From NCBI GenBank assembly GCA_963844625.1, contig CAWJPF010000001.1:186001-250000 (forward strand): 64,000 nt of DNA, written 5' to 3'. A program made the position numbers and the translations under genes. The stretch is from Palsa-504 sp963844625 (lineage in GTDB: Bacteria; Actinomycetota; Actinomycetes; Streptosporangiales; Streptosporangiaceae). Positions 54,223 to 62,541 of this stretch are shown in pieces (position 1 is the stretch's first letter; each line of letters begins with the position of its first letter). The notes under the pieces are model-generated. The model was not told where the DNA came from. It searched no databases and was given only the letters and a program-made list of their open reading frames with translations.

Positions 54223-54534
54223 GTGACGACCGCCACCAAAGTAAAAATCAAGCCGCTCGAAGACCGGATCGTGGTCCGTACGCTCGAGGCGGAGCAGACC
54301 ACGGCATCCGGGCTTGTCATCCCGGACACCGCCAAGGAGAAGCCCCAGGAGGGCGAAGTCCTTGCGGTGGGCCCCGGCCGTTTCGACGACGCAGGCACCA
54401 AGCGCGTGCCGGTCGACGTGAAGGTCGGCGACATCGTGCTGTACAGCAAGTACGGCGGCACCGAGGTGAAGTACGCGGGTGAGGAGTTCCTAGTGCTCTC
54501 CGCTCGCGACGTCCTCGCCGTCATCGAAAAGTAG
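54223..54534 (+). CDS. groES: Co-chaperonin GroES
   Basis: 103 aa from GTG 54223, after a strong GGAGGGGGAGG. It caps the GroEL ring. PLEDRIVVRTLEAEQTTASGLVIPDTAKEKPQEG is the typical core with the mobile loop, then VLYSKYGGTEVKYAGEEFL. CIRCE controls it. groEL starts 116 nt downstream. Confidence 0.98.
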   Translation: MTTATKVKIKPLEDRIVVRTLEAEQTTASGLVIPDTAKEKPQEGEVLAVGPGRFDDAGTKRVPVDVKVGDIVLYSKYGGTEVKYAGEEFLVLSARDVLAVIEK

Positions 54535-54650
54535 TAGTCAGCGGGCTCCGGCGGTAGGACGCTCGGCGATTCGCCGGTGGTTCTGCCGCCGGGGCCCGTG
54601 AGCATGCATGCTGACTGAGAACTCGATCCAACCGTAGGTTGAGGTAGTAA

Positions 54651-56264
54651 ATGCCCAAGATCCTGGAGTTCGACGAGGACGCCCGCCGCTCGCTTGAGCG
54701 CGGCGTGAACAAGCTCGCCGACGCCGTGAAAGTGACGCTCGGCCCACGCGGCCGTAACGTCGTACTTGATAAAAAATGGGGCGCTCCCACCATCACCAAC
54801 GACGGCGTGACCGTCGCCAAGGAGGTGGAGCTGGACGACCCGTACGAGAACGTAGGGGCCCAGCTCGCCAAGGAAGTCGCCACCAAGACCAACGACGTCG
54901 CCGGCGACGGCACGACGACGGCGACGGTCCTGGCCCAGGCGATGGTGCACCACGGGCTGCGTTCGGTAGCGGCCGGGGCTAACCCGATGGACCTCAAGCG
55001 CGGTATCGACGCCGCCGCCGCTGAGGTGTCCACGCGCCTGCTAGCCGCCGCGCGTGACGTGGAGGAGCAGACCGAGATCGCGCATGTCGCGACGATCTCC
55101 GCGCAGGACGAGAAGATCGGCGAGCTGATCGCCGAGGCGTTCTCCAAGGTCGGCAAGGACGGTGTCATCACCGTCGAGGAATCGCCGACCATGGGCCTGG
55201 AGCTGGAGTTCACCGAGGGCCTCCAGTTCGACAAGGGCTACATCTCGCCGTACTTCATCACCGACCCCGACCGCCTCGAGGCGGTCCTCGAGGACGCGTA
55301 CGTCCTGATCCACCAGGCCAAGATCTCCTCGATGGCCGATTTCCTGCCGCTGCTCGAGAAGATCGCCCAGTCCAAGCGGCCGCTGCTGGTGATCGCGGAG
55401 GACGTCGAGGGCGAGGCGCTGGCCACCTTGGTCGTGAACAAGATCCGCGGCCTGCTCAACGTGGTGGCCGTGAAGGCGCCCGGCTTCGGTGACCGCCGCA
55501 AGGCCATGCTGGCCGACATCGCCGTCCTGACCGGTGGCGAGGTGATCAGCGACGAGCTCGGCGTCAAGCTGGAGTCGGTCGGGCTGGAGAGCCTGGGCCG
55601 CGCCCGCCGGATCGTCGTTACCAAGGACGCCACCACGATCATCGACGGGGCAGGCGACAAGACGGCGATCGAGGACCGGATCAGGCAGATCCGGAACGAG
55701 ATCGACAACACCGACTCCGACTGGGACAAGGAGAAGCTGCAGGAGCGGCTGGCTAAGCTGTCCGGCGGCGTCAGCGTCCTGCGGGTGGGTGCCGCGACCG
55801 AGGTGGAGCTCAAGGAGAAGAAGCACCGCCTGGAGGACGCCATCTCCGCCACCCGGGCGGCCATCGAGGAAGGCATCATCCCCGGCGGCGGCAGCGCCCT
55901 GGTGCACGTCGCCAACGACCTCGACGACCTCGGCCGTAAGGGTGACGAGGCGACCGGCGTGGGCGTCGTCAAGCGCTCCCTGACCGAGCCGGCCCGCTGG
56001 ATCGCCCTGAACGCGGGCCAGGAGGGTTCCGTCGTGGTCGCCAAGGTCGCCGGCCTGCCCGTCGGCCATGGCTACAACGCCGCCACCGGTGAGTACGGCG
56101 ACTTGGTGGCGCAAGGCGTCATCGACCCGGTGAAGGTGACCAGGTCTGCGGTCCTGAACGCCGCGTCGATCGCCGGCATGCTGCTGACGACCGAGACCCT
56201 GGTGGTCGAGAAGCCCGAGGAGAAGGAAGCCGCCGGGGCCAACGGCCACGGCCACTCCCACTAA
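54651..56264 (+). CDS. groEL: Chaperonin GroEL (GroEL1-type)
   Basis: 537 aa. It folds client proteins in an ATP-driven ring. VTLGPRGRNVVLDKKWGAPTITNDGVTVAKE and GDGTTTATVLAQ are the ATP-binding stretches. The C-terminus is EAAGANGHGHSH, His-rich, as in the GroEL1 copy that is co-transcribed with groES, unlike the Gly-Met tail of the other actinobacterial paralogue. A strong hairpin terminator follows. Confidence 0.97.
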   Translation: MPKILEFDEDARRSLERGVNKLADAVKVTLGPRGRNVVLDKKWGAPTITNDGVTVAKEVELDDPYENVGAQLAKEVATKTNDVAGDGTTTATVLAQAMVHHGLRSVAAGANPMDLKRGIDAAAAEVSTRLLAAARDVEEQTEIAHVATISAQDEKIGELIAEAFSKVGKDGVITVEESPTMGLELEFTEGLQFDKGYISPYFITDPDRLEAVLEDAYVLIHQAKISSMADFLPLLEKIAQSKRPLLVIAEDVEGEALATLVVNKIRGLLNVVAVKAPGFGDRRKAMLADIAVLTGGEVISDELGVKLESVGLESLGRARRIVVTKDATTIIDGAGDKTAIEDRIRQIRNEIDNTDSDWDKEKLQERLAKLSGGVSVLRVGAATEVELKEKKHRLEDAISATRAAIEEGIIPGGGSALVHVANDLDDLGRKGDEATGVGVVKRSLTEPARWIALNAGQEGSVVVAKVAGLPVGHGYNAATGEYGDLVAQGVIDPVKVTRSAVLNAASIAGMLLTTETLVVEKPEEKEAAGANGHGHSH

Positions 56265-56294
56265 GCCAGCAGGCTCACCAAGCCCAGGCACACG

Positions 56295-56337
56295 AAGCCG
56301 GGTTCCCGGGTGCTCAAAGCACCCGGGAACCCGGCTT
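56295..56337 (+). terminator. Strong terminator after groEL
   Basis: Perfect 20-bp arms (56295-56314 and 56318-56337) with a CAA loop, opening AAGCCGGGTTCCCGGG. Ends in CTTTCG. Confidence 0.92.
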
Positions 56338-56814
56338 TCGCGTTATTCGCGCCCGGGTCCACGCGCCATCGGCCCTCCGGACCCTACGATTCTCGTGATC
56401 CAGCCCCGAGCCCCGGCGTCCGCCCGCAGCAGCAACCACAACGATGCTCCATCGATGTTGCTATAGCCACAACGATGCTCCATCGTTGTGGTCGCGACAG
56501 CCCGAAGAAGTGCCAAATCTTCCGCACAACCCGTTATTTTTGTGTCATTCGTGGTCCGTGTGTTAAATGGTGCGATAAATACGTCAACGACCCGGGCGGA
56601 ATAGGCCATCAACACGGCTTTGACGCCCTTCTCTTAACACCGGGCAACGTCAGGGTCACAACAATGTGGCCCCCGCGCTTGCCGTCCGGCGGACCTACCC
56701 GCCCCTGGCACCGACGACATCGCGGGTCTGACCCCGCCGCGGCCGCGCGCCTGCGCCGGTCCGCCGCGCCAGCGCCGGGTCCGCCAGCCCCCAGACTGGT
56801 CGGTAGCCGCACCC
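56338..56814. other. Non-coding gap with twin hairpins, upstream of the sigD-like gene
   Basis: About 480 bp without a gene. Apart from the twin hairpins (56436-56491), the part 56510-56640 is distinctly less G+C-rich than the window and may be the promoter region of the downstream gene. No clear -35/-10 was fixed. Confidence 0.55.
56436..56491. repeat. Twin hairpin repeat after groEL
   Basis: Two copies of CCACAACGATG-CTC-CATCG..., starting 31 bp apart. The second (56467-56491) is a perfect 11-bp stem; the first (56436-56460) has the right arm partly diverged. Spacer between copies is CTATAG-like. Confidence 0.85.
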
Positions 56815-57444
56815 GTGAACTTGCCGGGAGCCCTGGCCCGGGCGGACCTGTACATCCTGGCGGCGCAGGGCCGCCAGGACGCGATCGAGGCGCTGCTGAG
56901 GCAGTTCAGGCCGGTGATCCTCAGGTTCGTCCGGGCCCGGCTGGCCCGGAGGGGCAACCAGGACGAGGATGACGTAGCGCAGGACGTCTGCCTGGCGCTG
57001 CTGTCCGCGCTGCCGTCGTACCGGGACAGAGGCCGGCCGTTCGCGGTCTTCGTGTTCGCCATAGCCGCGCACAAGGTAGCGGACGCGGCCCGCTCGCCGC
57101 TTCCCGTGCCGTCCTGCCTGATCTGCCTGACCTGCCCGATCGGGACCCGCTACCAGGGACCCGCTACCAGGGACCCGGGAAGATCGTGGTCGCGGGCTTC
57201 GAGGCCAGCCAGGTGCGGATCCTGCTGGCGCACCTGCATGACGGCCAGGGCAGGCTTTTCCTGCTCCGGGTGGTGGGCGCCGAGGACACCGGGTACGTCC
57301 TCGGCATGTCGCCCGGCGCGGTCCGCGTCGCCCAGCACCGGGCCCAAGCTCAGGCTGCGCGCTCGCCGCCGAATGGGGGACAACGGGGCCCGCCCGTCTC
57401 AGCCCTTAATAGGATGGGTGGATTCCCGCTGCCACTCCCGGTGA
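56815..57444 (+). pseudogene. sigD: SigD-like ECF RNA polymerase sigma factor broken by a 14-bp tandem duplication
   Basis: From GTG 56815 the first frame holds sigma region 2: DAIEALLRQFRPVILRFVRARLARRG...DVAQDVCLALLSALPSYRDRGRPFAVFVFAIAAHKVADAAR. Region 4 continues in a different frame from about 57175: VRILLAHLHDGQGRLFLLRVVG, TGYVLGMSPGAVRVAQHRA. A 14-bp unit (gggacccgctacca) is repeated at 57142-57155 and 57156-57169; removing one copy puts the two frames in register. SigD sits between groEL and guaB in many actinobacteria, which supports the name. Confidence 0.7.
57142..57180 (+). repeat. 14-bp tandem duplication inside the sigD-like gene
   Basis: gggacccgctacca twice, then a partial third copy gggacccggga. 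Its length is not a multiple of three, so it causes the frameshift. Confidence 0.9.
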
Positions 57445-57451
57445 AGGTGCC

Positions 57452-58978
57452 ATGACTGATCCTGTCCGCCCGGACCATGATGACAAGTTCGCGCCCGTCG
57501 GGCTGACCTTTGACGATGTCCTCCTGCTCCCGGCCCATTCCAGCGTGCTGCCCAGCGAGGCGGACACGTCGACCCGGATCACCCGCCGTTACCGGCTCCG
57601 CGTCCCGCTCGTGTCGGCGTCCATGGACACCGTCACCGAGGCCAGGATGGCCATCGCCATGGCCCGCCAGGGCGGCGTGGGTGTCCTGCATCGCAACTTG
57701 TCGGTGGAGGAGCAGGCGCAGCAGGTCGATATGGTCAAGCGCTCCGAGGCGGGGATGATCACCCATCCGGTGACCTGCGGGCCGGACGCCACGATCGCCG
57801 ACGTGGACGGGCTCTGCGGCCGCTACCGGATCTCCGGCGTACCGGTGACCGACCCCGACGGCGTGCTGGTCGGCATCGTCACCAACCGGGACATCCGCTT
57901 CGAGACCGACCACAGCCGCCGGGTGGCCGAGGTGATGACGCCGATGCCGCTGGTCACCGCCCCGGTCGGAGTGGCGCCCGAGGAGGCGCTGCGGCTGCTG
58001 AGCCGGCACAAGGTGGAGAAGCTGCCGCTGGTCGATGAGGCGGGCCGGCTGCGCGGGCTGATCACCGTGAAGGACTTCACCAAGAGCGAGAAGTTCCCCT
58101 TCGCGACCAAGGACCCGGCCGGGCGGCTGGTGGTCGGTGCTGCCATCGGGGTCGGCGAGGATGCCAAGGGCCGCGCACAGGCCCTCATCGATGTCGGTGT
58201 CGATTTCCTGGTCGTGGACACCGCGCACGGGCACGCGCAGGCCGTGCTGGAGATGGTCGCGCAGATCAAGGCGAACTCCGACATCGAGGTGATCGGCGGC
58301 AACGTCGCCACCAGAGCCGGGGCCCAGGCCCTGGTGGACGTTGGGGCGGACGGCATCAAGGTTGGTGTCGGCCCCGGCTCCATCTGCACCACCAGGGTCG
58401 TGGCGGGCGTCGGCGTCCCGCAGGTCACGGCGATCTACGAGGCGGCCAAGGCGGCCCGGCCGGCCGGGGTACCCGTGGTCGGCGACGGTGGCCTGCAGTA
58501 CTCGGGCGACATCGCCAAGGCCATCGCAGCGGGCGCGGATACCGTGATGCTCGGCAGCCTGCTCGCCGGGTGCGCGGAAAGTCCGGGCGAGATGGTCTTC
58601 ATCAACGGCAAGCAGTACAAGCTGTACCGGGGGATGGGTTCGCTCGGTGCCATGCGCAACCGGGAACGCGGCCGTTCCTACTCCAAGGACCGGTACTTCC
58701 AGGACGACGTGCTACGCGAGGACAAGCTGGTGCCGGAGGGAATCGAGGGGCAGGTGCCCTACCGTGGCCCGCTGGAAGCCGTGGCCAGCCAGCTGGTCGG
58801 CGGACTGCGCGCGGCCATGGGCTACTGCGGCACCCGGACCATCGCCGAGCTGAAAGACGCCCGGTTCATCCAGATCACCTCGGCCGGGCTGACCGAAAGC
58901 CACCCGCATGACGTTCATATGACCGTCGAGGCGCCTAACTACGGCGGCCGGCCCGGCCGGGACGGGACCCAGCGGTGA
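57452..58978 (+). CDS. guaB: Inosine-5'-monophosphate dehydrogenase
   Basis: 508 aa from ATG 57452. It oxidises IMP to XMP with NAD, the committed step to GMP. N-terminal LTFDDVLLLPAHSSVLPSEAD, two CBS domains (about residues 105-225), catalytic Cys in GVGPGSICTTRVVAG, and the flap GQVPYRGPLEAV. It is directly coupled to guaB3 by a GTGA overlap. SD GGTGAAGG lies just upstream. Confidence 0.97.
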   Translation: MTDPVRPDHDDKFAPVGLTFDDVLLLPAHSSVLPSEADTSTRITRRYRLRVPLVSASMDTVTEARMAIAMARQGGVGVLHRNLSVEEQAQQVDMVKRSEAGMITHPVTCGPDATIADVDGLCGRYRISGVPVTDPDGVLVGIVTNRDIRFETDHSRRVAEVMTPMPLVTAPVGVAPEEALRLLSRHKVEKLPLVDEAGRLRGLITVKDFTKSEKFPFATKDPAGRLVVGAAIGVGEDAKGRAQALIDVGVDFLVVDTAHGHAQAVLEMVAQIKANSDIEVIGGNVATRAGAQALVDVGADGIKVGVGPGSICTTRVVAGVGVPQVTAIYEAAKAARPAGVPVVGDGGLQYSGDIAKAIAAGADTVMLGSLLAGCAESPGEMVFINGKQYKLYRGMGSLGAMRNRERGRSYSKDRYFQDDVLREDKLVPEGIEGQVPYRGPLEAVASQLVGGLRAAMGYCGTRTIAELKDARFIQITSAGLTESHPHDVHMTVEAPNYGGRPGRDGTQR

Positions 58979-60108
58979 GCGACGTGGAGATCGGCCGGGG
59001 CAAGACCGGGCGGCGAGCTTACTCGCTGAGCGAGATCGGCATCGTGCCCGCCCGCCGGACGCGAGACCCGGAAGAGGTGTCGATCGCCTGGCAGATCGAC
59101 GCCTACCGGTTCGAGCTGCCGCTGATGGCCTGCCCGATGGACAGCGTGGTGTCGCCCGCGACGGCCGTCGAGATCGGCCGCCTCGGCGGGCTCGGCGTCC
59201 TTGACCTGGAAGGGCTGTGGACGCGGTACGAGGACCCCGAGCCGCTGCTGGCCGAGGTTACCGAACTGGATGAGCAGGCCGCGACCCGGCGGCTGCAGGC
59301 GATGTACGCCGCTCCGATCTCGGAGGACCTCATCGGGCGCCGGATCGAGGAGATCGCACGTACCGGGGTGACCACCGCGGCCAGCCTGTCGCCGCAGCGC
59401 ACCGCGAGGTACGCCAAGGCGGTCGTCGACGCGGGCGTGGACATCTTCGTGATCCGCGGCACCACGGTCTCGGCGGAGCACGTTTCCGGCCGGGCCGAGC
59501 CGCTCAACCTGAAGCAGTTCATCTACGAGCTCGATGTCCCCGTGGTGGTAGGCGGCTGCGCGACCTACACCGCGGCGCTGCACCTGATGCGGACCGGCGC
59601 CGCCGGGGTACTGGTGGGGTTCGGCGGCGGCTCCGGCCACACCACCGTCACCGTGCTGGGCGTCGCGGTGCCGATGGCCACTGCGATCGCCGACGTGGCC
59701 GCGGCGCGGCGTGACTACCTGGACGAGTCTGGCGGCCGGTACGTGCACGTGATCGCCGACGGGTCCATGACCAGCAGCGGCGACATCGCCAAGGCGCTGG
59801 CGATCGGCGCCGACGCGGTGATGGTGGGCTCGCCGCTGGCCCGGGCCAGCGAGGCCCCCGGCCGGGGCTACCACTGGGGCAGTGAGGCCAACCACACCGA
59901 GCTGCCCCGGGGCGCCCGGGTCCAGGTCGGTACGATCGGGACGCTCGAGCAGATCCTGCACGGTCCGTCCACCGTCCCCGACGGCTCGATGAACCTGATG
60001 GGGGCGCTGCGCCGGACGATGGCCACGGCCGGCTACTCCGACCTGAAGGAATTCCAGCGGGTCGAGGTGGTCGTCGCCGATTCCGGCCGGCCCGGCGGCC
60101 GCCGCTAG
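58975..60108 (+). CDS. guaB3: GuaB3-family IMPDH-related protein
   Basis: 377 aa from GTG 58975. IMPDH/GMP-reductase barrel without CBS domains: EIGRGKTGRRAYSLSEIGIVPARRTRDPEEV, LMACPMDSVVSP, HVIADGSMTSSGDIAKALAIGADAVMVGSPLA. The loop that carries the catalytic Cys in GuaB (GxGSICTTR) reads GFGGGSGHTTVTVLG here, with His where Cys would be. It may not be an ordinary IMP dehydrogenase. It is typical of actinobacteria to keep guaB and guaB3 side by side. trpS starts 10 nt later. Confidence 0.93.
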   Translation: MSDVEIGRGKTGRRAYSLSEIGIVPARRTRDPEEVSIAWQIDAYRFELPLMACPMDSVVSPATAVEIGRLGGLGVLDLEGLWTRYEDPEPLLAEVTELDEQAATRRLQAMYAAPISEDLIGRRIEEIARTGVTTAASLSPQRTARYAKAVVDAGVDIFVIRGTTVSAEHVSGRAEPLNLKQFIYELDVPVVVGGCATYTAALHLMRTGAAGVLVGFGGGSGHTTVTVLGVAVPMATAIADVAAARRDYLDESGGRYVHVIADGSMTSSGDIAKALAIGADAVMVGSPLARASEAPGRGYHWGSEANHTELPRGARVQVGTIGTLEQILHGPSTVPDGSMNLMGALRRTMATAGYSDLKEFQRVEVVVADSGRPGGRR

Positions 60109-60118
60109 ACTCCTGCGC

Positions 60119-61135
60119 ATGGCTCAGCCCAGCTCCAAGCCCCGCGTGCTTTCCGGCATCCAGCCCACCGCCGACTCCTTCCATCTCGGCAACTACCTGG
60201 GTGCGGTGCGGCAGTGGGTGGCGTTGCAGGACAGCTACGACGCCTTCTACTGCGTGGTCGACCTGCACGCGATCACGGTGCCGCAGGATCCGGCCTTGCT
60301 GACCCGCAGGACCAGGGTCGCCGCCGCTCAGCTGCTCGGCGCCGGGCTTGACCCGGACCGGTGCACGCTGTTCGTGCAGAGCCACGTGGCCGAGCACACC
60401 GAACTCGCCTGGGTGCTCGCCTGTATGACCGGGTTCGGCGAGGCCAGCCGGATGACCCAGTTCAAGGACAAGTCGTCCAAGGAAGGCCACGACCAGGCGT
60501 CTGTCGGCCTGTTCACCTACCCCATCCTGCAGGCCGCCGACATCTTGCTGTACCAGGCCGACCAGGTGCCGGTGGGCGAGGACCAGCGGCAGCACCTGGA
60601 ACTGAGCCGGACGCTGGCTCAGCGGTTCAACCACCGGTTCGGCCCGACGTTCGTGCCCCCGCAGCCGTACATTCTCGCCGACGTGGCCAAGATTTTCGAC
60701 CTGCAGGACCCGACGGCCAAGATGAGCAAGTCGTCGTCCTCGCCGCAGGGCATCGTCGACGTCCTTGATGACCCGGCCGTGATCCGCAAGAAGATCGCCC
60801 GGGCGGTCACCGACGCGGGCTCGGAGGTCCGCGCCGACGAGGCCAAGCCGGGCGTGACCAACCTGCTGCGGATCTACTCGGCCCTGTCCGGCGAGCCGGT
60901 CGCCGCGCTGGAGAACAAGTACGCGGGCACCGGCTACGGCGGGTTCAAGAAGGACCTGGCCGAGCTGGTCGTCGCCACCTTCGCCCCGATCCGGGAGAAG
61001 ACGGAGCAGATCCTCGCCGACGAGGCCGGGCTGGACCGCGTGCTCGCCCGCGGCGCCGCGCACGCCCGCCTGGTCGCCGGGCAGACCATGGCGGTGGTCC
61101 GGGAGCGCATCGGCCTGCTCAAGCCCTTGGGCTAG
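60119..61135 (+). CDS. trpS: Tryptophanyl-tRNA synthetase
   Basis: 338 aa. It charges tRNA-Trp. Class I: HIGH-like HLGNYLGAV at residues 22-30, LADVAKIFDLQDPTAKMSKSSSSPQG with KMSKS, and VGEDQRQHLELSRTLAQRFN. Its 3' end overlaps the 3' end of the converging carboxypeptidase gene by 17 nt. It reads on the guaB-guaB3 strand with a 10-nt gap, so it may be in that operon. Confidence 0.96.
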   Translation: MAQPSSKPRVLSGIQPTADSFHLGNYLGAVRQWVALQDSYDAFYCVVDLHAITVPQDPALLTRRTRVAAAQLLGAGLDPDRCTLFVQSHVAEHTELAWVLACMTGFGEASRMTQFKDKSSKEGHDQASVGLFTYPILQAADILLYQADQVPVGEDQRQHLELSRTLAQRFNHRFGPTFVPPQPYILADVAKIFDLQDPTAKMSKSSSSPQGIVDVLDDPAVIRKKIARAVTDAGSEVRADEAKPGVTNLLRIYSALSGEPVAALENKYAGTGYGGFKKDLAELVVATFAPIREKTEQILADEAGLDRVLARGAAHARLVAGQTMAVVRERIGLLKPLG

Positions 61136-62486
61136 CCCTGGTCCCCGGGCGCTGGCGGCGGCTGTAGGCGAAGCCGAGACCCGCGGCCATTAGGGCTACG
61201 CCGGTGAATCCGGCCGCGACGAGCCCGGACGGGCTGCTCGCGGCCGGGTGCGAGCGGGCGCGCAAGGCCGCCTGGTTCCGGTCCGCCGCACCAGCCGGAC
61301 GTGCCGCACCAGCCGGACGCGCCGCACCAGCCGGACGCGCCGCACCAGCCGGACGCGCCGCAGCAGCCGAACGCGCCGAACCTGAAGCACCCGACGCCGC
61401 GGCGGGCGCGGGCGGCACCAGCGGGCCGACCAGCGTGCCGACCGGGGTGACCTTCCCATCGGCCTTGAATCCCCAGTTCAGCAGGCTCTCCGCCGACTTG
61501 ATCTCGGTCAGCGCGGGGCAGTGCAGCAGCGTGACGATGAGCGTGACGCCGTTCCGCCTGGCCATCCCGATGTAGGTGGCGCCGGCCGCGCTGGTCCAGC
61601 CGATCTTGCCGCCGATGGCGCCCGGGTAGCTGGTGAGCAGCGTGTTCTGGTTGAAGAGCGTGACCGACTTCTTCGCGGTCACCGCGAACTTCGCGGTGAC
61701 CGTCTGGTCGTACTTGAGGAAGGCGGGCAGGCTCAGCGCCTGCCGGGCGATCAGGGCCAGGTCGTAGGCGGACGTGTGCTGGCCCGGAACATCGAGCCCG
61801 TTCGGATCCATCGCCACGGTGTCGTCGGCTTGGAGGTGCCGTGCCTCGGCGTTGAGCATCGCCATGCCGCCGCCGTAGGACCCCGCCGCCTGGGCCAGGG
61901 CGATCGCGGCGTCGTTGGCCGAAATCGTCAGCAGCGCGGTGAACAGGTCGGAGATCCGGTAAGCGTGCCCGGGGATGAGACCGACCACGTTCGGGACGGT
62001 CGAGGCGGCCAGCTTGCTCGCGACCACCGTGGCGTCCGGGTTGAGCCGCGGGATCAGCGAGATCGCGGTGAGCACCTTAAGCGTGCTGGCCGGCCGGTAC
62101 CAGCCGTGCGGGTCCTTGGCCGCGAGTACCTGGCCGGTGCCGGCGTCGGCGATGACGAACGCCGAGGCCGCCACGCCGGGCAGCCGGGGGGATGCGCCCG
62201 GCCCGTAGTGGACGATCACGCCGTGACCGGACAGCTGGGCCCCGCCGATGGCCGCCGGGGACACGGCGGGCGAAGACACGGGAGTTACTGAAGGTGACGC
62301 AGTGGCACCCGGGGCAGCGGCACCCGGGGCAGCGGAACCCACGACAGCGGCACCTGCGACGGGGGCGGCCACCGCGGCCACCGCGGCCACCACGCCCACC
62401 GCGCCCGCAGCCACCACGCCCGCGACGGTCACCACGCCCGCGACGGCCACCGCGCCCGCGGCCCGCCAGCCGAACCCGTCCAGCAT
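61119..62486 (-). CDS. D-alanyl-D-alanine carboxypeptidase (S11 family)
   Basis: About 455 aa from ATG 62486 (GGGAGG just upstream); alternatives are 62507, 62543 and 62552. It trims the terminal D-Ala from peptidoglycan stem peptides outside the membrane. A signal-anchor Ala/Val-rich helix starts the protein. The penicillin-binding triad is SxxK in PASTLKVLTAI, SxN in ISANDAAIAL, and the KTG box reads KIG in GGKIGWTSAAG. Near the C-terminus five 6-aa repeats (RPAGAA) lead to a last hydrophobic helix, VAAGFTGVALMAAGLGFAY, and a basic tail, as in membrane-anchored DacA/DacC. Confidence 0.9.
   Translation of the reverse strand: MLDGFGWRAAGAVAVAGVVTVAGVVAAGAVGVVAAVAAVAAPVAGAAVVGSAAPGAAAPGATASPSVTPVSSPAVSPAAIGGAQLSGHGVIVHYGPGASPRLPGVAASAFVIADAGTGQVLAAKDPHGWYRPASTLKVLTAISLIPRLNPDATVVASKLAASTVPNVVGLIPGHAYRISDLFTALLTISANDAAIALAQAAGSYGGGMAMLNAEARHLQADDTVAMDPNGLDVPGQHTSAYDLALIARQALSLPAFLKYDQTVTAKFAVTAKKSVTLFNQNTLLTSYPGAIGGKIGWTSAAGATYIGMARRNGVTLIVTLLHCPALTEIKSAESLLNWGFKADGKVTPVGTLVGPLVPPAPAAASGASGSARSAAAARPAGAARPAGAARPAGAARPAGAADRNQAALRARSHPAASSPSGLVAAGFTGVALMAAGLGFAYSRRQRPGTRASPRA
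61285..61374 (-). repeat. 18-bp in-frame tandem repeat in the carboxypeptidase
   Basis: Five units of gccgcaccagccggacgc (last one with two changes) code for GAARPA-type hexapeptides between the catalytic domain and the C-terminal helix. Confidence 0.9.
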
Positions 62487-62541
62487 GAGCCTCCCAGCTC
62501 TCCTCATGGGCCGCCCGGCCGCTCGAAGTAACCTGGTGCTC

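Noticed and set aside
61285..61374. 18-bp repeats considered as a CRISPR or mobile-element array
   Set aside because: No spacers; in frame with the carboxypeptidase.
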